Origin: Nitrospirillum amazonense
GTDB lineage: Bacteria > Pseudomonadota > Alphaproteobacteria > Azospirillales > Azospirillaceae
NCBI RefSeq assembly: GCF_007828045.1
Contig: NZ_VITN01000015.1
Span: forward strand, 62,001-126,000
Length of the DNA stretch: 64,000 nucleotides
Direction: 5' to 3'
The notes beneath the pieces were generated by a model, which saw only the letters and a program-made list of their open reading frames with translations, did no database searches and had not been told where the DNA came from. This document shows positions 27,456 to 35,418 of this stretch, one piece after another. Within the stretch, counting starts at the first letter, position 1, and the number at the start of each line of letters is the position of its first letter. Position numbers and translations under genes: made by a program.

Positions 27456-28612
27456 CAGGCCCTCCCCGGCTCGGGATAGATGGTCACGCCCTGCACCACC
27501 CGGTTGACCGCCCCGGTGCGGCTGGGGTTGTCGGGGGTGCGGCCCAGGGCCAGCGAGCGGCCCAGGGCGAAGGCCTGGGCCCAGGTCAGGTAGGGGAAGC
27601 TCAATTCGGCATCGGATGCGCCATCCAGGCCGGGCAGCAGGTCGGCGCCCAGGCCGTCCAGGCCATGCCCCTGCCCCGCCAGCACCAGCAGCCGGCCGGC
27701 GATGCCGTCGCCGGCGATCTCGCGCGCCACGTCCAATTCATAGCGGCGCGCCTGCGGGTCGTTGGACAGGAACAGCACCACCAGGGTCTCCCCATCGACG
27801 AAGGTCTTCGGGCCATGGCGGAAGCCCAGCGGCGTCTGGGCCATGGCGACGATCTCGCCATCGGTCAGTTCCAGCAGTTTCAGCGCCGCCTCGTCCGCGA
27901 TGCCCGCCAGGCCGCGGCTGCCCAGGTAGACCACCCGCCTGAACCCGCCCCCGGCGGCGGCGGCCAGCGAGCCGCCATGATCGGCGGAAACCAGGTCCGC
28001 CGCCGCGCCGATGCGGGCGACATCGACGGGCTGGTCCGGCAGCAGGAGGCGCCGCGCCGCCAGCGCCATCGAGGTGAAGCTCGACGTCATGGCGAAGCCC
28101 CGGTCGTGGGTCGCCTCGGGCAGCAGCGCGACCAGGCTGCCCGGCCTGCCGTGGTGGCGCCGATACAGGGCGCCGTCGCCGTTGCAGGTGACGATCAGAT
28201 GGCGGCACTGGGCCAGATAGGTCTCGGCAATCTCCGTGGCGGCGACGCTCTCAGGGCTGTTGCCCGAGCGGGCGAAGGACACCAGCAAGGTCGGCACGTC
28301 GCGCTGTAGGAGCTGGCCGCCGCCGACCACCAGATCGGTGGTGGCGATGGCTTCGACCCTACGGCTGAGCCCGGCCAGCAAGTCCGGCACCAGCGAGCGG
28401 CCGATATAGTCGGAGCTGCCGGCGCCGGTCAGAACCACCCGCAGGTCGGTGTGCGCCATCAAGGGTGCCAGGAACGCCTCAACGTGCGGGCGCAGCGCCT
28501 GGATGAGCTGCTCGGTGGCGACCCACATGGCGGGTTGCTGGCGTATCTCGCGCGCAGTCCACCCGCCGCCGCGCGCCTCCAGCTCGTCGGCGGCCAATCC
28601 GGTGAAAGTCAT
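27455..28612 (-). CDS. agaS: AgaS-like SIS-domain sugar-phosphate isomerase/deaminase
   Basis: A 385-residue protein with two SIS domains, related to GlmS isomerase domains and to AgaS. Sugar-phosphate-binding segments include LTGAGSSDYIGRSL, SFARSGNSPES, VYLGSRGLAG and the active-site-like PLGFRHGPKTF. AgaS proteins convert galactosamine-6-phosphate to tagatose-6-phosphate plus ammonia. The start overlaps the agaZ stop by one base (TAATG) and its stop overlaps the kinase ATG, so the operon is tightly coupled. A GlcN-6-P deaminase/isomerase role is the alternative, but agaZ and GH36 nearby favour the galacto series. Confidence 0.88.
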   Translation of the reverse strand: MTFTGLAADELEARGGGWTAREIRQQPAMWVATEQLIQALRPHVEAFLAPLMAHTDLRVVLTGAGSSDYIGRSLVPDLLAGLSRRVEAIATTDLVVGGGQLLQRDVPTLLVSFARSGNSPESVAATEIAETYLAQCRHLIVTCNGDGALYRRHHGRPGSLVALLPEATHDRGFAMTSSFTSMALAARRLLLPDQPVDVARIGAAADLVSADHGGSLAAAAGGGFRRVVYLGSRGLAGIADEAALKLLELTDGEIVAMAQTPLGFRHGPKTFVDGETLVVLFLSNDPQARRYELDVAREIAGDGIAGRLLVLAGQGHGLDGLGADLLPGLDGASDAELSFPYLTWAQAFALGRSLALGRTPDNPSRTGAVNRVVQGVTIYPEPGRA

Positions 28613-29898
28613 TAATGGGTGCTCCGTTGATCGCAGGCGCGGGAGTACGGGGTCAGCGTCTCCCGGATGTGGTGGATGACCAGGTCCTCGCCCTTCAGGG
28701 CCAGCGCGCCGGCGCGGATCGCCTCATAGGCGGCGGGCATGTACTGGCTGACCAGGGCCAAGGGGGGCGGGTCGGCATCGAACGCGGCGCAGAGCCGCCT
28801 GACCGCGCGGGCGACCCGGCCGGCCGGCCAGTAGTAGCGGATGCGGTCGGACAGGCTGTATTGCAGCTGGAGATCCAGCTCGGCGCCCCGCCCCTCGTAA
28901 TAGGGCTTCCAATAGGTCGGGTCGTCATGCATGGCGGCCAGCACGGTGTCGCGCAGGCTGGCGGACCGGTCGTCGCCCTGCCATTCCTGGCCGATGCGGT
29001 CCAGGGCCCACAGTGCCTCCCTCAAGGCGAAGGTGACGCCGGGACCGACCTTGAGGATGGCGAAATGGTCGCGCACCAGGGCGGCCAGGGCGGCGGCACT
29101 TTGGTAATCGGTGGAATGGGCCTCGAACACCAGATGCGGCTGGCTCTCGATCGAGGCGCTCAGTTTCTCCGCCTTGGCCGGCACATAATCGACCACGTGG
29201 TGGTTGTCGAACTCGACGCCCGGCTGGACCACCAGACCGACCACCCGATCCCATGCCGCCTCCAGCCCGTGCCGGACGAAGGCTTGCCGATGCGCCTCGA
29301 TGGTGGCGCGCGCGGCGTCGGGATCGGTCACCGCCAGTTCATCCAGCACTTCCTGCGCGCCGCCGGGGACCGGCACTTCCGAACCGATGATGTAGACCGG
29401 CGGTTCGCCGCCGGCGTCTTTCCAGGCCGCCTCGGTGCGTTCGCACAAGGTGGCGGTGCGCTCGGCGATCACCGCGTCGGAAAGGCCGCGCGGATCGCCG
29501 CCGCAGGACATCGAACAATCCAGATGGATCTTGCGGAAGCCGGCCGTCACATAATCCGCCACCATCACGGCGGCCCGCTTCATCGCTTCCTCGGCGTCCA
29601 TCGCCCGCCAGGCATTGGGGCCGAGATGGTCGCCGCCCAGCAGCACACGGTCGCGCGGCAGGCCGGCCTCGTCCGCCAGGCCCAGGACCAGGTCGCGGAA
29701 GCCGTCCGGGCGAAGGCCGGTATACCCCCCCTCCTGGTTCACCTGGTTGGAAGTCGCCTCGATCAACGCCTGGCCACCCGCCTCGCGGGCATGGCGCAGC
29801 GCCGCCTTGATCGCCAGCGGATGGGCGCAGCAGACGGAATAGATGCCGACCGGTTCGCCGGCGCGGTGCCGTTCGATCAGATCGAGTATCGCTTTCAT
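28612..29898 (-). CDS. agaZ: AgaZ/GatZ/KbaZ family (tagatose-bisphosphate aldolase-associated) protein
   Basis: A 428-residue protein of the GatZ/KbaZ family. Visible family segments are IYSVCCAHPLAIKAAL, IEATSNQVNQEGGYTG, LLGGDHLGPNAW, CSMSCGGDP, VVDYVPAKAEKLS and VFEAHSTDYQS. In enterobacteria it is a non-catalytic partner of tagatose-1,6-bisphosphate aldolase. In comparative work on N-acetylgalactosamine pathways, AgaZ was proposed as a tagatose-6-phosphate kinase in strains lacking other kinases. No catalytic aldolase (AgaY/KbaY) is in this window, which fits the second role or an aldolase encoded elsewhere. It overlaps the EamA gene by 4 bp (ATGA). Confidence 0.9.
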   Translation of the reverse strand: MKAILDLIERHRAGEPVGIYSVCCAHPLAIKAALRHAREAGGQALIEATSNQVNQEGGYTGLRPDGFRDLVLGLADEAGLPRDRVLLGGDHLGPNAWRAMDAEEAMKRAAVMVADYVTAGFRKIHLDCSMSCGGDPRGLSDAVIAERTATLCERTEAAWKDAGGEPPVYIIGSEVPVPGGAQEVLDELAVTDPDAARATIEAHRQAFVRHGLEAAWDRVVGLVVQPGVEFDNHHVVDYVPAKAEKLSASIESQPHLVFEAHSTDYQSAAALAALVRDHFAILKVGPGVTFALREALWALDRIGQEWQGDDRSASLRDTVLAAMHDDPTYWKPYYEGRGAELDLQLQYSLSDRIRYYWPAGRVARAVRRLCAAFDADPPPLALVSQYMPAAYEAIRAGALALKGEDLVIHHIRETLTPYSRACDQRSTH

Positions 29899-30797
29899 GC
29901 CTGGTCCTCGGGTTCAATGGTCAGGAGGGCCGCCGCGGCGAAGGCCAGTCCGATGCCGGCCAGCTTGGGGACGGCGGGCACCAGCCCCAGCGCAGCCAGC
30001 GAAATCAGCGCGGTGATCAGCGGGGCGCCGGCATTGGCCAGGGGCGAAACGACGATCGCCCTGCCGTGGCGGAAGGCGTAGACCAGGGTCAGCGCCCCGA
30101 TCGAATTCAGGATCTGGGTGGCGGCGGCCAGGCCCGGGCCCGACCAGCCGTAATTGATCGGCTGCGAGAAGTCGGTCATAGCCAGGGCGACGGGGGCCAG
30201 CAACAGCCCGGTCAGCGCCATGTAGGCGAAGATGGCCTCGGCGCTCATCACCGGCGCCGCGTATTTCATGAAGAAGCCCTGCACGCCCCAGGCGACCAGC
30301 ACCAGCAGCGCCAGCACGAACCAGGCCAGGCCCTGCCCGGTCCCGGCGCCGCCGGGTGAGAAATCGAACAGCGGCAGCGCCACCAGGGCGCACAGGATGC
30401 CCAGGCCGCCGATCCAGGTCACCCGCTCCCGCAGGAGCGTGGCCGACAGGACGATGGTGACCAGCGGCGACAGGGCGATGACCGGAAAGATCAGATAGGT
30501 CGGGCCGATCCGCACCGCGTGGAACAGGACCATCTGGCCGCCGGCACCCAGCAACCCGACCGCCGCGCCATAGATCAGGGAGCGGCGATCCCATGGCCAG
30601 TTCCAGTCGACCCGCCACAGGGCGTACAGCGCGGGCGGGATCATGGTGAACGCCCACACGACGTAGATCAGCGTCTCGGGAAAACCGTTTTCCGCCGGGG
30701 CACCGGCAAAGGCGCCCCACACACCCCACAAACCGGTGGTCAGCAGTGCGAAGAGCAGCCAGGGACGGCGATAGGCGGGGATGGCCATACTGGACAC
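29895..30797 (-). CDS. EamA/DMT family transporter
   Basis: A 300-residue inner-membrane protein with about ten hydrophobic helices in two EamA-type repeats (first WLLFALLTTGLWGVWGAF, second LAWFVLALLVLVAWGVQGFFMKY). The EamA/RhaT/glucose-uptake-like group exports or imports small metabolites. The GTG at 30797 has GGGAG six bases upstream; the ATG at 30788 is a close alternative. It is the first gene of the amino-sugar operon, directly behind two TTCGTTTT boxes. It probably moves the sugar released by the TonB receptor and GH36 enzyme across the inner membrane, replacing a PTS system. That role is inferred from context. Confidence 0.85.
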   Translation of the reverse strand: MSSMAIPAYRRPWLLFALLTTGLWGVWGAFAGAPAENGFPETLIYVVWAFTMIPPALYALWRVDWNWPWDRRSLIYGAAVGLLGAGGQMVLFHAVRIGPTYLIFPVIALSPLVTIVLSATLLRERVTWIGGLGILCALVALPLFDFSPGGAGTGQGLAWFVLALLVLVAWGVQGFFMKYAAPVMSAEAIFAYMALTGLLLAPVALAMTDFSQPINYGWSGPGLAAATQILNSIGALTLVYAFRHGRAIVVSPLANAGAPLITALISLAALGLVPAVPKLAGIGLAFAAAALLTIEPEDQA

Positions 30798-30814
30798 GCG
30801 GCACTCCCTTGAGG

Positions 30815-30837
30815 TTCGTTTTGCTAAGTTTCGTTTT
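30815..30837. promoter_or_regulatory. Candidate AgaR/DeoR operator in front of the transporter operon
   Basis: Two direct copies of TTCGTTTT (30815-30822 and 30830-30837), 15 bp apart, lie 18-40 bp before the transporter start. The second copy is part of TAAGTTTCGTTTT, which recurs exactly at 31798-31810. The sequence resembles the TTTCGTTTT core of known AgaR operators. Confidence 0.6.
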
Positions 30838-30978
30838 CTTGTCACTTCGCGACCTTACTGAAAGAAGATGGAAAACGCAACACACTGAATCGCGCGCTTT
30901 GAAGCGAATCCCTGGCGGGCGGTTTTTCCAATTGACGCGCCTGGGCAAGTGCCGCACTCGTAGGCGTCCAAGGTCAGG

Positions 30979-30987
30979 AAAACGAAA
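30979..30987. promoter_or_regulatory. Inverted TTTCGTTTT box at the regulator start
   Basis: AAAACGAAA, the exact reverse complement of the operator core, ends one base before the regulator ATG. This suggests autoregulation, though a 9-bp match alone is weak and the purine run may also serve as a ribosome-binding site. Confidence 0.4.
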
Positions 30988-30988
30988 G

Positions 30989-31780
30989 ATGAGCATCAAG
31001 CGCGATACCAGCGAGCGGCGCAGCCAGATCAGCGCCATGGTGCGCCAGCACGGCAGCGTCCAGGTGGCGGACCTGGCCAAAAGGTTCCGCGTTTCGATGC
31101 AGACCATCCGCAAGGATTTGCACTTCCTGACGGAGCACGGCGTCACCGCACGCTCTTATGGCGGCGCCATCGCTTCCGACGTGGTCGGCTCGGCGACGAC
31201 GGCTGCCATTGAGTCCCCGGTCGCCGCCAAGCTGGAGCTGCAGCACGCGGAGAAGGAGCGCATCGGCCGCTTCGCCGCCGGGCTGATCAACCCCGGTGAG
31301 TCCATCGTGCTGGATTCCGGTACAACCACCCTGCAAATCGCCCGTTTCCTGCCGGATATCGAAGATTTGACCGTCGTCACCAACGACCTCAACATCGTGA
31401 CCGAGCTGGCCGGCAAGAGCCATATCCGCGTGGTGCTGATCGGCGGAGAACTGCGGCGCAAGAACATGGCGTTCTACAGCGCCCAGACGGTGGCGGCGCT
31501 GAGCGAGCTGGCGGTCGATAAGCTGTTCCTGGGCGTCGACGGCATCGACATCGAGCGGGGCATCACCACCCATCACGAGGCCGAAGCCATCCTCAACCGC
31601 AAGATGGCCGACGTGGCCCGCCAGACCGTCGCCGTCACCGACAGTTCGAAATTCGGCCGGGTCTGCCTGCATCGCATCATCGGCGTGGGCGAGATCGACA
31701 TGCTGATCACCGACGAGGCGGCACCCGATACCATCGCCACCGCCTGCCGGTCCCTGGGCGTGGATTTGCGGCGGGTGTAG
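30989..31780 (+). CDS. agaR: DeoR family transcriptional regulator (AgaR-like)
   Basis: A 263-residue repressor-type regulator. The N-terminal DeoR helix-turn-helix reads ISAMVRQHGSVQVADLAKRFRVSMQTIRKDLHFL. The C-terminal sugar-phosphate-sensing domain carries IVLDSGTTT, the VVTNDLNI strand, IGGELRRKNMAFYS, FLGVDGID and AVTDSSKFG, matching DeoR sensors that bind phosphosugars. The ATG at 30989 begins MSIKRDTSERR. It is divergent from the transporter-agaZ-agaS-kinase operon and upstream of the GH36 gene. The TTTCGTTTT boxes in front of all three units suggest it represses them until a galactosamine- or tagatose-phosphate accumulates. Confidence 0.9.
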   Translation: MSIKRDTSERRSQISAMVRQHGSVQVADLAKRFRVSMQTIRKDLHFLTEHGVTARSYGGAIASDVVGSATTAAIESPVAAKLELQHAEKERIGRFAAGLINPGESIVLDSGTTTLQIARFLPDIEDLTVVTNDLNIVTELAGKSHIRVVLIGGELRRKNMAFYSAQTVAALSELAVDKLFLGVDGIDIERGITTHHEAEAILNRKMADVARQTVAVTDSSKFGRVCLHRIIGVGEIDMLITDEAAPDTIATACRSLGVDLRRV

Positions 31781-31797
31781 GGACGAACGCGATCCGG

Positions 31798-31810
31798 TAA
31801 GTTTCGTTTT
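31798..31810. promoter_or_regulatory. Candidate AgaR operator upstream of the alpha-galactosidase
   Basis: TAAGTTTCGTTTT is an exact 13-base copy of the box at 30825-30837, about 80 bp before the GH36 start. Related TTCGATTC and TTCCGTTC segments follow within 40 bp in an AT-rich stretch. Confidence 0.6.
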
Positions 31811-31890
31811 ATTGCGATCTTCATATTGAATTTCGATTCCGTTCGCCATAACTTCCAAACGAACGACATCGATAATCGTCTGGACTCGCC

Positions 31891-33969
31891 ATGAAGCAGC
31901 CTTCCTCGCGCCGCGCCTTCCTCAAGATGACGACGAGCCTGGCGCTGGCCGCGCCCATGGCCACGCCGATGCGTGCGCTGGCGTCGCCGGGGGAGGCGGT
32001 GGTGTTCGCGGATGACTGGCTGCGCATCGAATTCGACAGTCAGATGCGATCGCGCATCGCCCTGGTGACGGAGGGCAAGCCGCTGTGGTTGACCGGTTTC
32101 GACGCCGGCGAGACCCTGTCCCTGGTTGGCGGCCATGACGCCATATTGTTCGCGCTGCGCGAAACAACCGCGCAGGCCGTCAATGACCGCCATGGCCCCG
32201 GCCGCCAGGTGCGCCTGGCCGGCCTGTCCAGGCAGGGCATCGAAAAGACCCTGACCCTGCGCCAGTACGCGCGCTACCCCGGCGTGGTGTTCATGCAGGT
32301 CTCTTACCGCAACACCACCGGGAAGGCCGTGGCGGCGACCGGCTGGCGCAACGGCGCGCATCGCCTGCTGCCGCCGGGCGGCCCGGCCCCTGCCTTCTGG
32401 TCCTATTCCGGCGGCACCTATGCCGACCGGCGCGACTGGCTGCAACCGGTGAAGGCCGGATTCGCCCAGGACAATTATTTGGGCATGTCGTCCTCGGATT
32501 ACGGTGGGGGGCCGCCGATCGCGGACCTGTGGCGGCGCGAGGGCGGCCTGGCCGTCGGCCATCTGGCGCCGGTGCCGGAACTGGTGTCGCTGCCGGTCAG
32601 CGAGGACAAGGGCGGCGCGCGCCTGGCCCTGACCGCCGAGCGCGACGTCGTGCTGGCGCCCGGCGGGACACTCGACACGCTGGAGACGCTTCTGGCCGTG
32701 CATGCGGGCGACTACTTCCCGGCGCTCGACGCCTACCGCCGCATCGCCGCCGACCGGGGCGTGCGGCCGCCGCAACCCTCCGCCGCCTCGTTCGAACCCA
32801 TCTGGTGCGCCTGGGGCTATGAGCGGTCGTGCACGCCAGAGCTGATCGAGGCCACCGTGCCCAAGGCCAAGGAATTGGGGCTGGACTGGGCGGTGATCGA
32901 TGACGGCTGGCAGAAGGCGATCGGCGATTGGGTGGTCGACCCCGCCAAATATCCCGGGCGCGAGGCCGATTTCCTGAAACTGGTGGACGGCATCCGCCAG
33001 GGTGGCCTGAAGCCGCGCCTGTGGTACGCGCCGCTGGCGGCGGCGCCCGGCAGCGACCTGCTGCACGACCATACCGACATGCTGCTGCTGTCCAAGGAGG
33101 GCGCCCCCCAGCTGGTCACCTGGTGGAACAGCTTCTACCTGTGCCCCGCCTATGAGCCGACCCGCGCCCACACGGTGGCGCTGGTGAGGAAGTTCCTGGG
33201 CGAATGGGGGTTCAAGGGGCTGAAAATCGACGGGCAGCATCTGAACGGCGTGGCCCCCTGCCACAACCCGGCGCATAACCATGCCCGGCCCGAAGAGTCG
33301 GTCGAGGCGCTGCCCGGCTTCTTCCGCGCCATATACGAAGCGGCGATGGCCATCGACAAGGACACCGTCGTCGAACTCTGCCCCTGCGGCACCGCCTACA
33401 GCGTCTACGACTTCCCCTACGTCAACCAGGTGCCGGCCTCGGACCCTGAGTCCTCGTGGCAGGTGCGGTTGAAGGGCAAGACACTGAAGGCGCTGATGGG
33501 TCCGTCGGCGCCCTTCGCCGGCGACCATGTCGAGTTGTCCGACGGTGGTGACGACTTCGCCTCCACCGTCGGAATCGGCGGGATCGTCTCGACCAAATTC
33601 ACCTGGCCGGTGGACCCCAAGCCCAAGGACTCCTTCCTGTTGACGCCGGAGCGCGAGGCCCACTGGAGGAAATGGATCGGGCTTTACCGCGACAAGCGCC
33701 TGGCCGAAGGGCTCTATCGCGGCGACGTCTACGACATCGGCTTCGACAAGCCGGAGGGCCACCTGGTGGAAAGCGGCGGACGCTACTACTACGCCTTTTA
33801 CGCGCCGCACTGGAGCGGCCCCCTAACCCTGCGCGGGCTGCCGGCCGGGGGCCGCTTCCGAGTGCACGACTATGTCGATGAGCGCGACCTGGGCGTGGTG
33901 CCGTCGGCCCATCCGGTACTGACGGTCAGCTTTGAGAAATCGCTGCTGCTGGAGGTGTCGCCGGCGTGA
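31891..33969 (+). CDS. GH36-type alpha-galactosidase with Tat signal
   Basis: A 692-residue glycoside hydrolase of the melibiase/GH36 group. The N-terminus is a Tat signal (SRRAFLKM followed by a hydrophobic segment ending ALA), so the enzyme should be exported folded to the periplasm. An N-terminal beta-sandwich precedes the TIM barrel with WAVIDDGWQ, the probable nucleophile Asp in LKIDGQHLNG, and a later ASDPESSW segment as candidate acid/base. It would release galactose or N-acetylgalactosamine from alpha-linked oligosaccharides. Given the AgaS/AgaZ/AgaR context, alpha-N-acetylgalactosaminidase activity is as likely as alpha-galactosidase. The ATG at 31891 has only a weak ribosome-binding site. 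Confidence 0.87.
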   Translation: MKQPSSRRAFLKMTTSLALAAPMATPMRALASPGEAVVFADDWLRIEFDSQMRSRIALVTEGKPLWLTGFDAGETLSLVGGHDAILFALRETTAQAVNDRHGPGRQVRLAGLSRQGIEKTLTLRQYARYPGVVFMQVSYRNTTGKAVAATGWRNGAHRLLPPGGPAPAFWSYSGGTYADRRDWLQPVKAGFAQDNYLGMSSSDYGGGPPIADLWRREGGLAVGHLAPVPELVSLPVSEDKGGARLALTAERDVVLAPGGTLDTLETLLAVHAGDYFPALDAYRRIAADRGVRPPQPSAASFEPIWCAWGYERSCTPELIEATVPKAKELGLDWAVIDDGWQKAIGDWVVDPAKYPGREADFLKLVDGIRQGGLKPRLWYAPLAAAPGSDLLHDHTDMLLLSKEGAPQLVTWWNSFYLCPAYEPTRAHTVALVRKFLGEWGFKGLKIDGQHLNGVAPCHNPAHNHARPEESVEALPGFFRAIYEAAMAIDKDTVVELCPCGTAYSVYDFPYVNQVPASDPESSWQVRLKGKTLKALMGPSAPFAGDHVELSDGGDDFASTVGIGGIVSTKFTWPVDPKPKDSFLLTPEREAHWRKWIGLYRDKRLAEGLYRGDVYDIGFDKPEGHLVESGGRYYYAFYAPHWSGPLTLRGLPAGGRFRVHDYVDERDLGVVPSAHPVLTVSFEKSLLLEVSPA

Positions 33970-34009
33970 GCATGGGTCATTCATTCTCCGCCGGTGCGTT
34001 GCTTTCAAG

Positions 34010-34040
34010 GCGCGCCCTGGGCCGGCGGCCCGGGGCGCGC
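34010..34040. terminator. GC-rich stem-loop between converging genes
   Basis: GCGCGCCCTGGGCC (34010-34023) pairs with 34027-34040 through 14 bp including one G-T wobble, with a 3-base loop. It lies in the 90-bp gap between the GH36 stop and the converging NmrA-like stop, so it probably serves both. Confidence 0.6.
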
Positions 34041-34059
34041 GCTTGAGGGAGGCTTCGGT

Positions 34060-34929
34060 TCAGGCCGAGGGTACGAGCCCACGCGCGAAGTCGCGGTAGG
34101 AATGCAGCGGACGGCCCAGGATGCCGGTCAGCCGCTCGACATCGCCGGCTTCGGGGATCATGCCGTCGCTGACATAGCGCTCGGCCATCAGGCGCATTTC
34201 GTAGGCCATCCACGTCGGCATGAAGCCGGCCATGGTGCGCTCGAAGCCGCTGGGGCCGTCACCGCCATAAGCGATCGGGCGCCCCAGGATGTCCGACCAA
34301 ATCGCCGCCACGTCAGCCCCCGTCAGCGTATCGGGGCCCACCAGGTTGATGGTTTCGACCGGCACATCGACCGGCCCCTGCCGGCGGCGGATCAGCTCTA
34401 TGGCCGCGACCTCGGCGATGTCGCGGGCGTCGACCATGGCGACGCCCTTGCCGCCGATCGGCATGGGATAGACGCCATGATGGACGATGACGTCCTTGAT
34501 CATCAGTTCGTTGTCGATGAAGTAGCTGGGCCGCAGGATCGTGGCGCTGAAGCCCATCTGTTCGATCATGCGCTCGGCGCCCAGCTTCACCGCGAAGTGA
34601 GGCACGTTCACGAAGCGGTCGGCGTGGATCACCGACAGGTAGACGAGCCGCCGCACGCCCGCCTCGCGGGCGATGTTCAGGGTGATGATCGCCTGCGTGA
34701 ACTCATCGCCGGTGACGGCGTTCAGCAGGAACAGTGTGTCCACGCCGGTGAAGGCGGCGCGCAGGCTGTCGATGTCCAGCAGATCGCCCCGCGCCACCTC
34801 CACGCCGGCCGGGAAACCGGCCTTGGACGGGTCACGGGTCAGCACACGAACGGGGGCGCCGCGCTTGACGAGCTGATCGACGACATGGCGGCCAACGCGG
34901 CCGGTGGCGCCAATAACAAGGATGGTCAT
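34060..34929 (-). CDS. NmrA-like NAD(P)-binding protein
   Basis: A 289-residue atypical SDR/NmrA-like protein. The N-terminal nucleotide loop is VIGATGRVGRHV, followed by LTRDPSK (NADP-preferring), RGDLLD, FLLNAV and a LVYLSVIHADRF segment. The usual catalytic YxxxK is replaced by HFAVKLGAE, as in NmrA/quinone-reductase-type sensors. Relatives include QorB-type quinone oxidoreductases and redox-sensing regulators. The ATG at 34929 has TGGAG eight bases upstream. It is transcribed alone and has no obvious link to the sugar locus. Confidence 0.87.
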   Translation of the reverse strand: MTILVIGATGRVGRHVVDQLVKRGAPVRVLTRDPSKAGFPAGVEVARGDLLDIDSLRAAFTGVDTLFLLNAVTGDEFTQAIITLNIAREAGVRRLVYLSVIHADRFVNVPHFAVKLGAERMIEQMGFSATILRPSYFIDNELMIKDVIVHHGVYPMPIGGKGVAMVDARDIAEVAAIELIRRRQGPVDVPVETINLVGPDTLTGADVAAIWSDILGRPIAYGGDGPSGFERTMAGFMPTWMAYEMRLMAERYVSDGMIPEAGDVERLTGILGRPLHSYRDFARGLVPSA

Positions 34930-35418
34930 GAGGATCACTCCAGGTTGGGGTCAGAAGACACCCTGTAAGTTACTGATCCAAATTCCACCCGATAGACGCC
35001 TATTTTGGACATGCCGTCTCACTGACGGAACACTATGGCTCCACCATGCCCCTCTCCGAGGGTTGGTTTCCCACGAGGATGCGAAAGAATGAGCGACGCT
35101 GCGGCGGGTGGCAGGGGCGGCGGGTGGCTGGGGCGGCGGGCGCCGATCAAAGGGCCGAAATTCATTCGACCACAATCGCCGAATAGTGACGCCCAGAACA
35201 AGAAAAGCGGCCAGACCATATCCAGTCCGCGCCGCAGGATAAAGACGATTTCTACCTATTGAATTCTTGTTTATGCCAGCACCATCAAACAAAACATACG
35301 CAGTTTGACGTATTATGATTTCGCCCCTCCAGCCCCATCCTGCCCCGGAAGCCGACGCCGGGACCCGAGTTCCCGGTACCGATAACGGCAACGGGACCTA
35401 AGGACGGGGGAGTACATC
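34930..35418. other. Intergenic region upstream of the NmrA-like and porin genes
   Basis: A 489-bp stretch with no convincing coding signal. It holds a 16-bp tandem repeat (35105-35120 and 35121-35136, 15 of 16 bases equal) and an AT-rich zone at 35225-35320 that is the likely porin promoter region. A small inverted repeat, CCGGGA/TCCCGG (35358-35376), lies in the porin leader. Confidence 0.5.

Noticed and set aside
35105-35136. 16-bp tandem repeat as a CRISPR-like or iteron array
   Set aside because: Only two adjacent G-rich copies without spacers or nearby cas or rep genes.
35035-35262. Small ORFs in the NmrA-porin intergenic region as genes
   Set aside because: Low-complexity Gly/Arg-rich translation, no ribosome-binding site and no hydrophobic or domain pattern.
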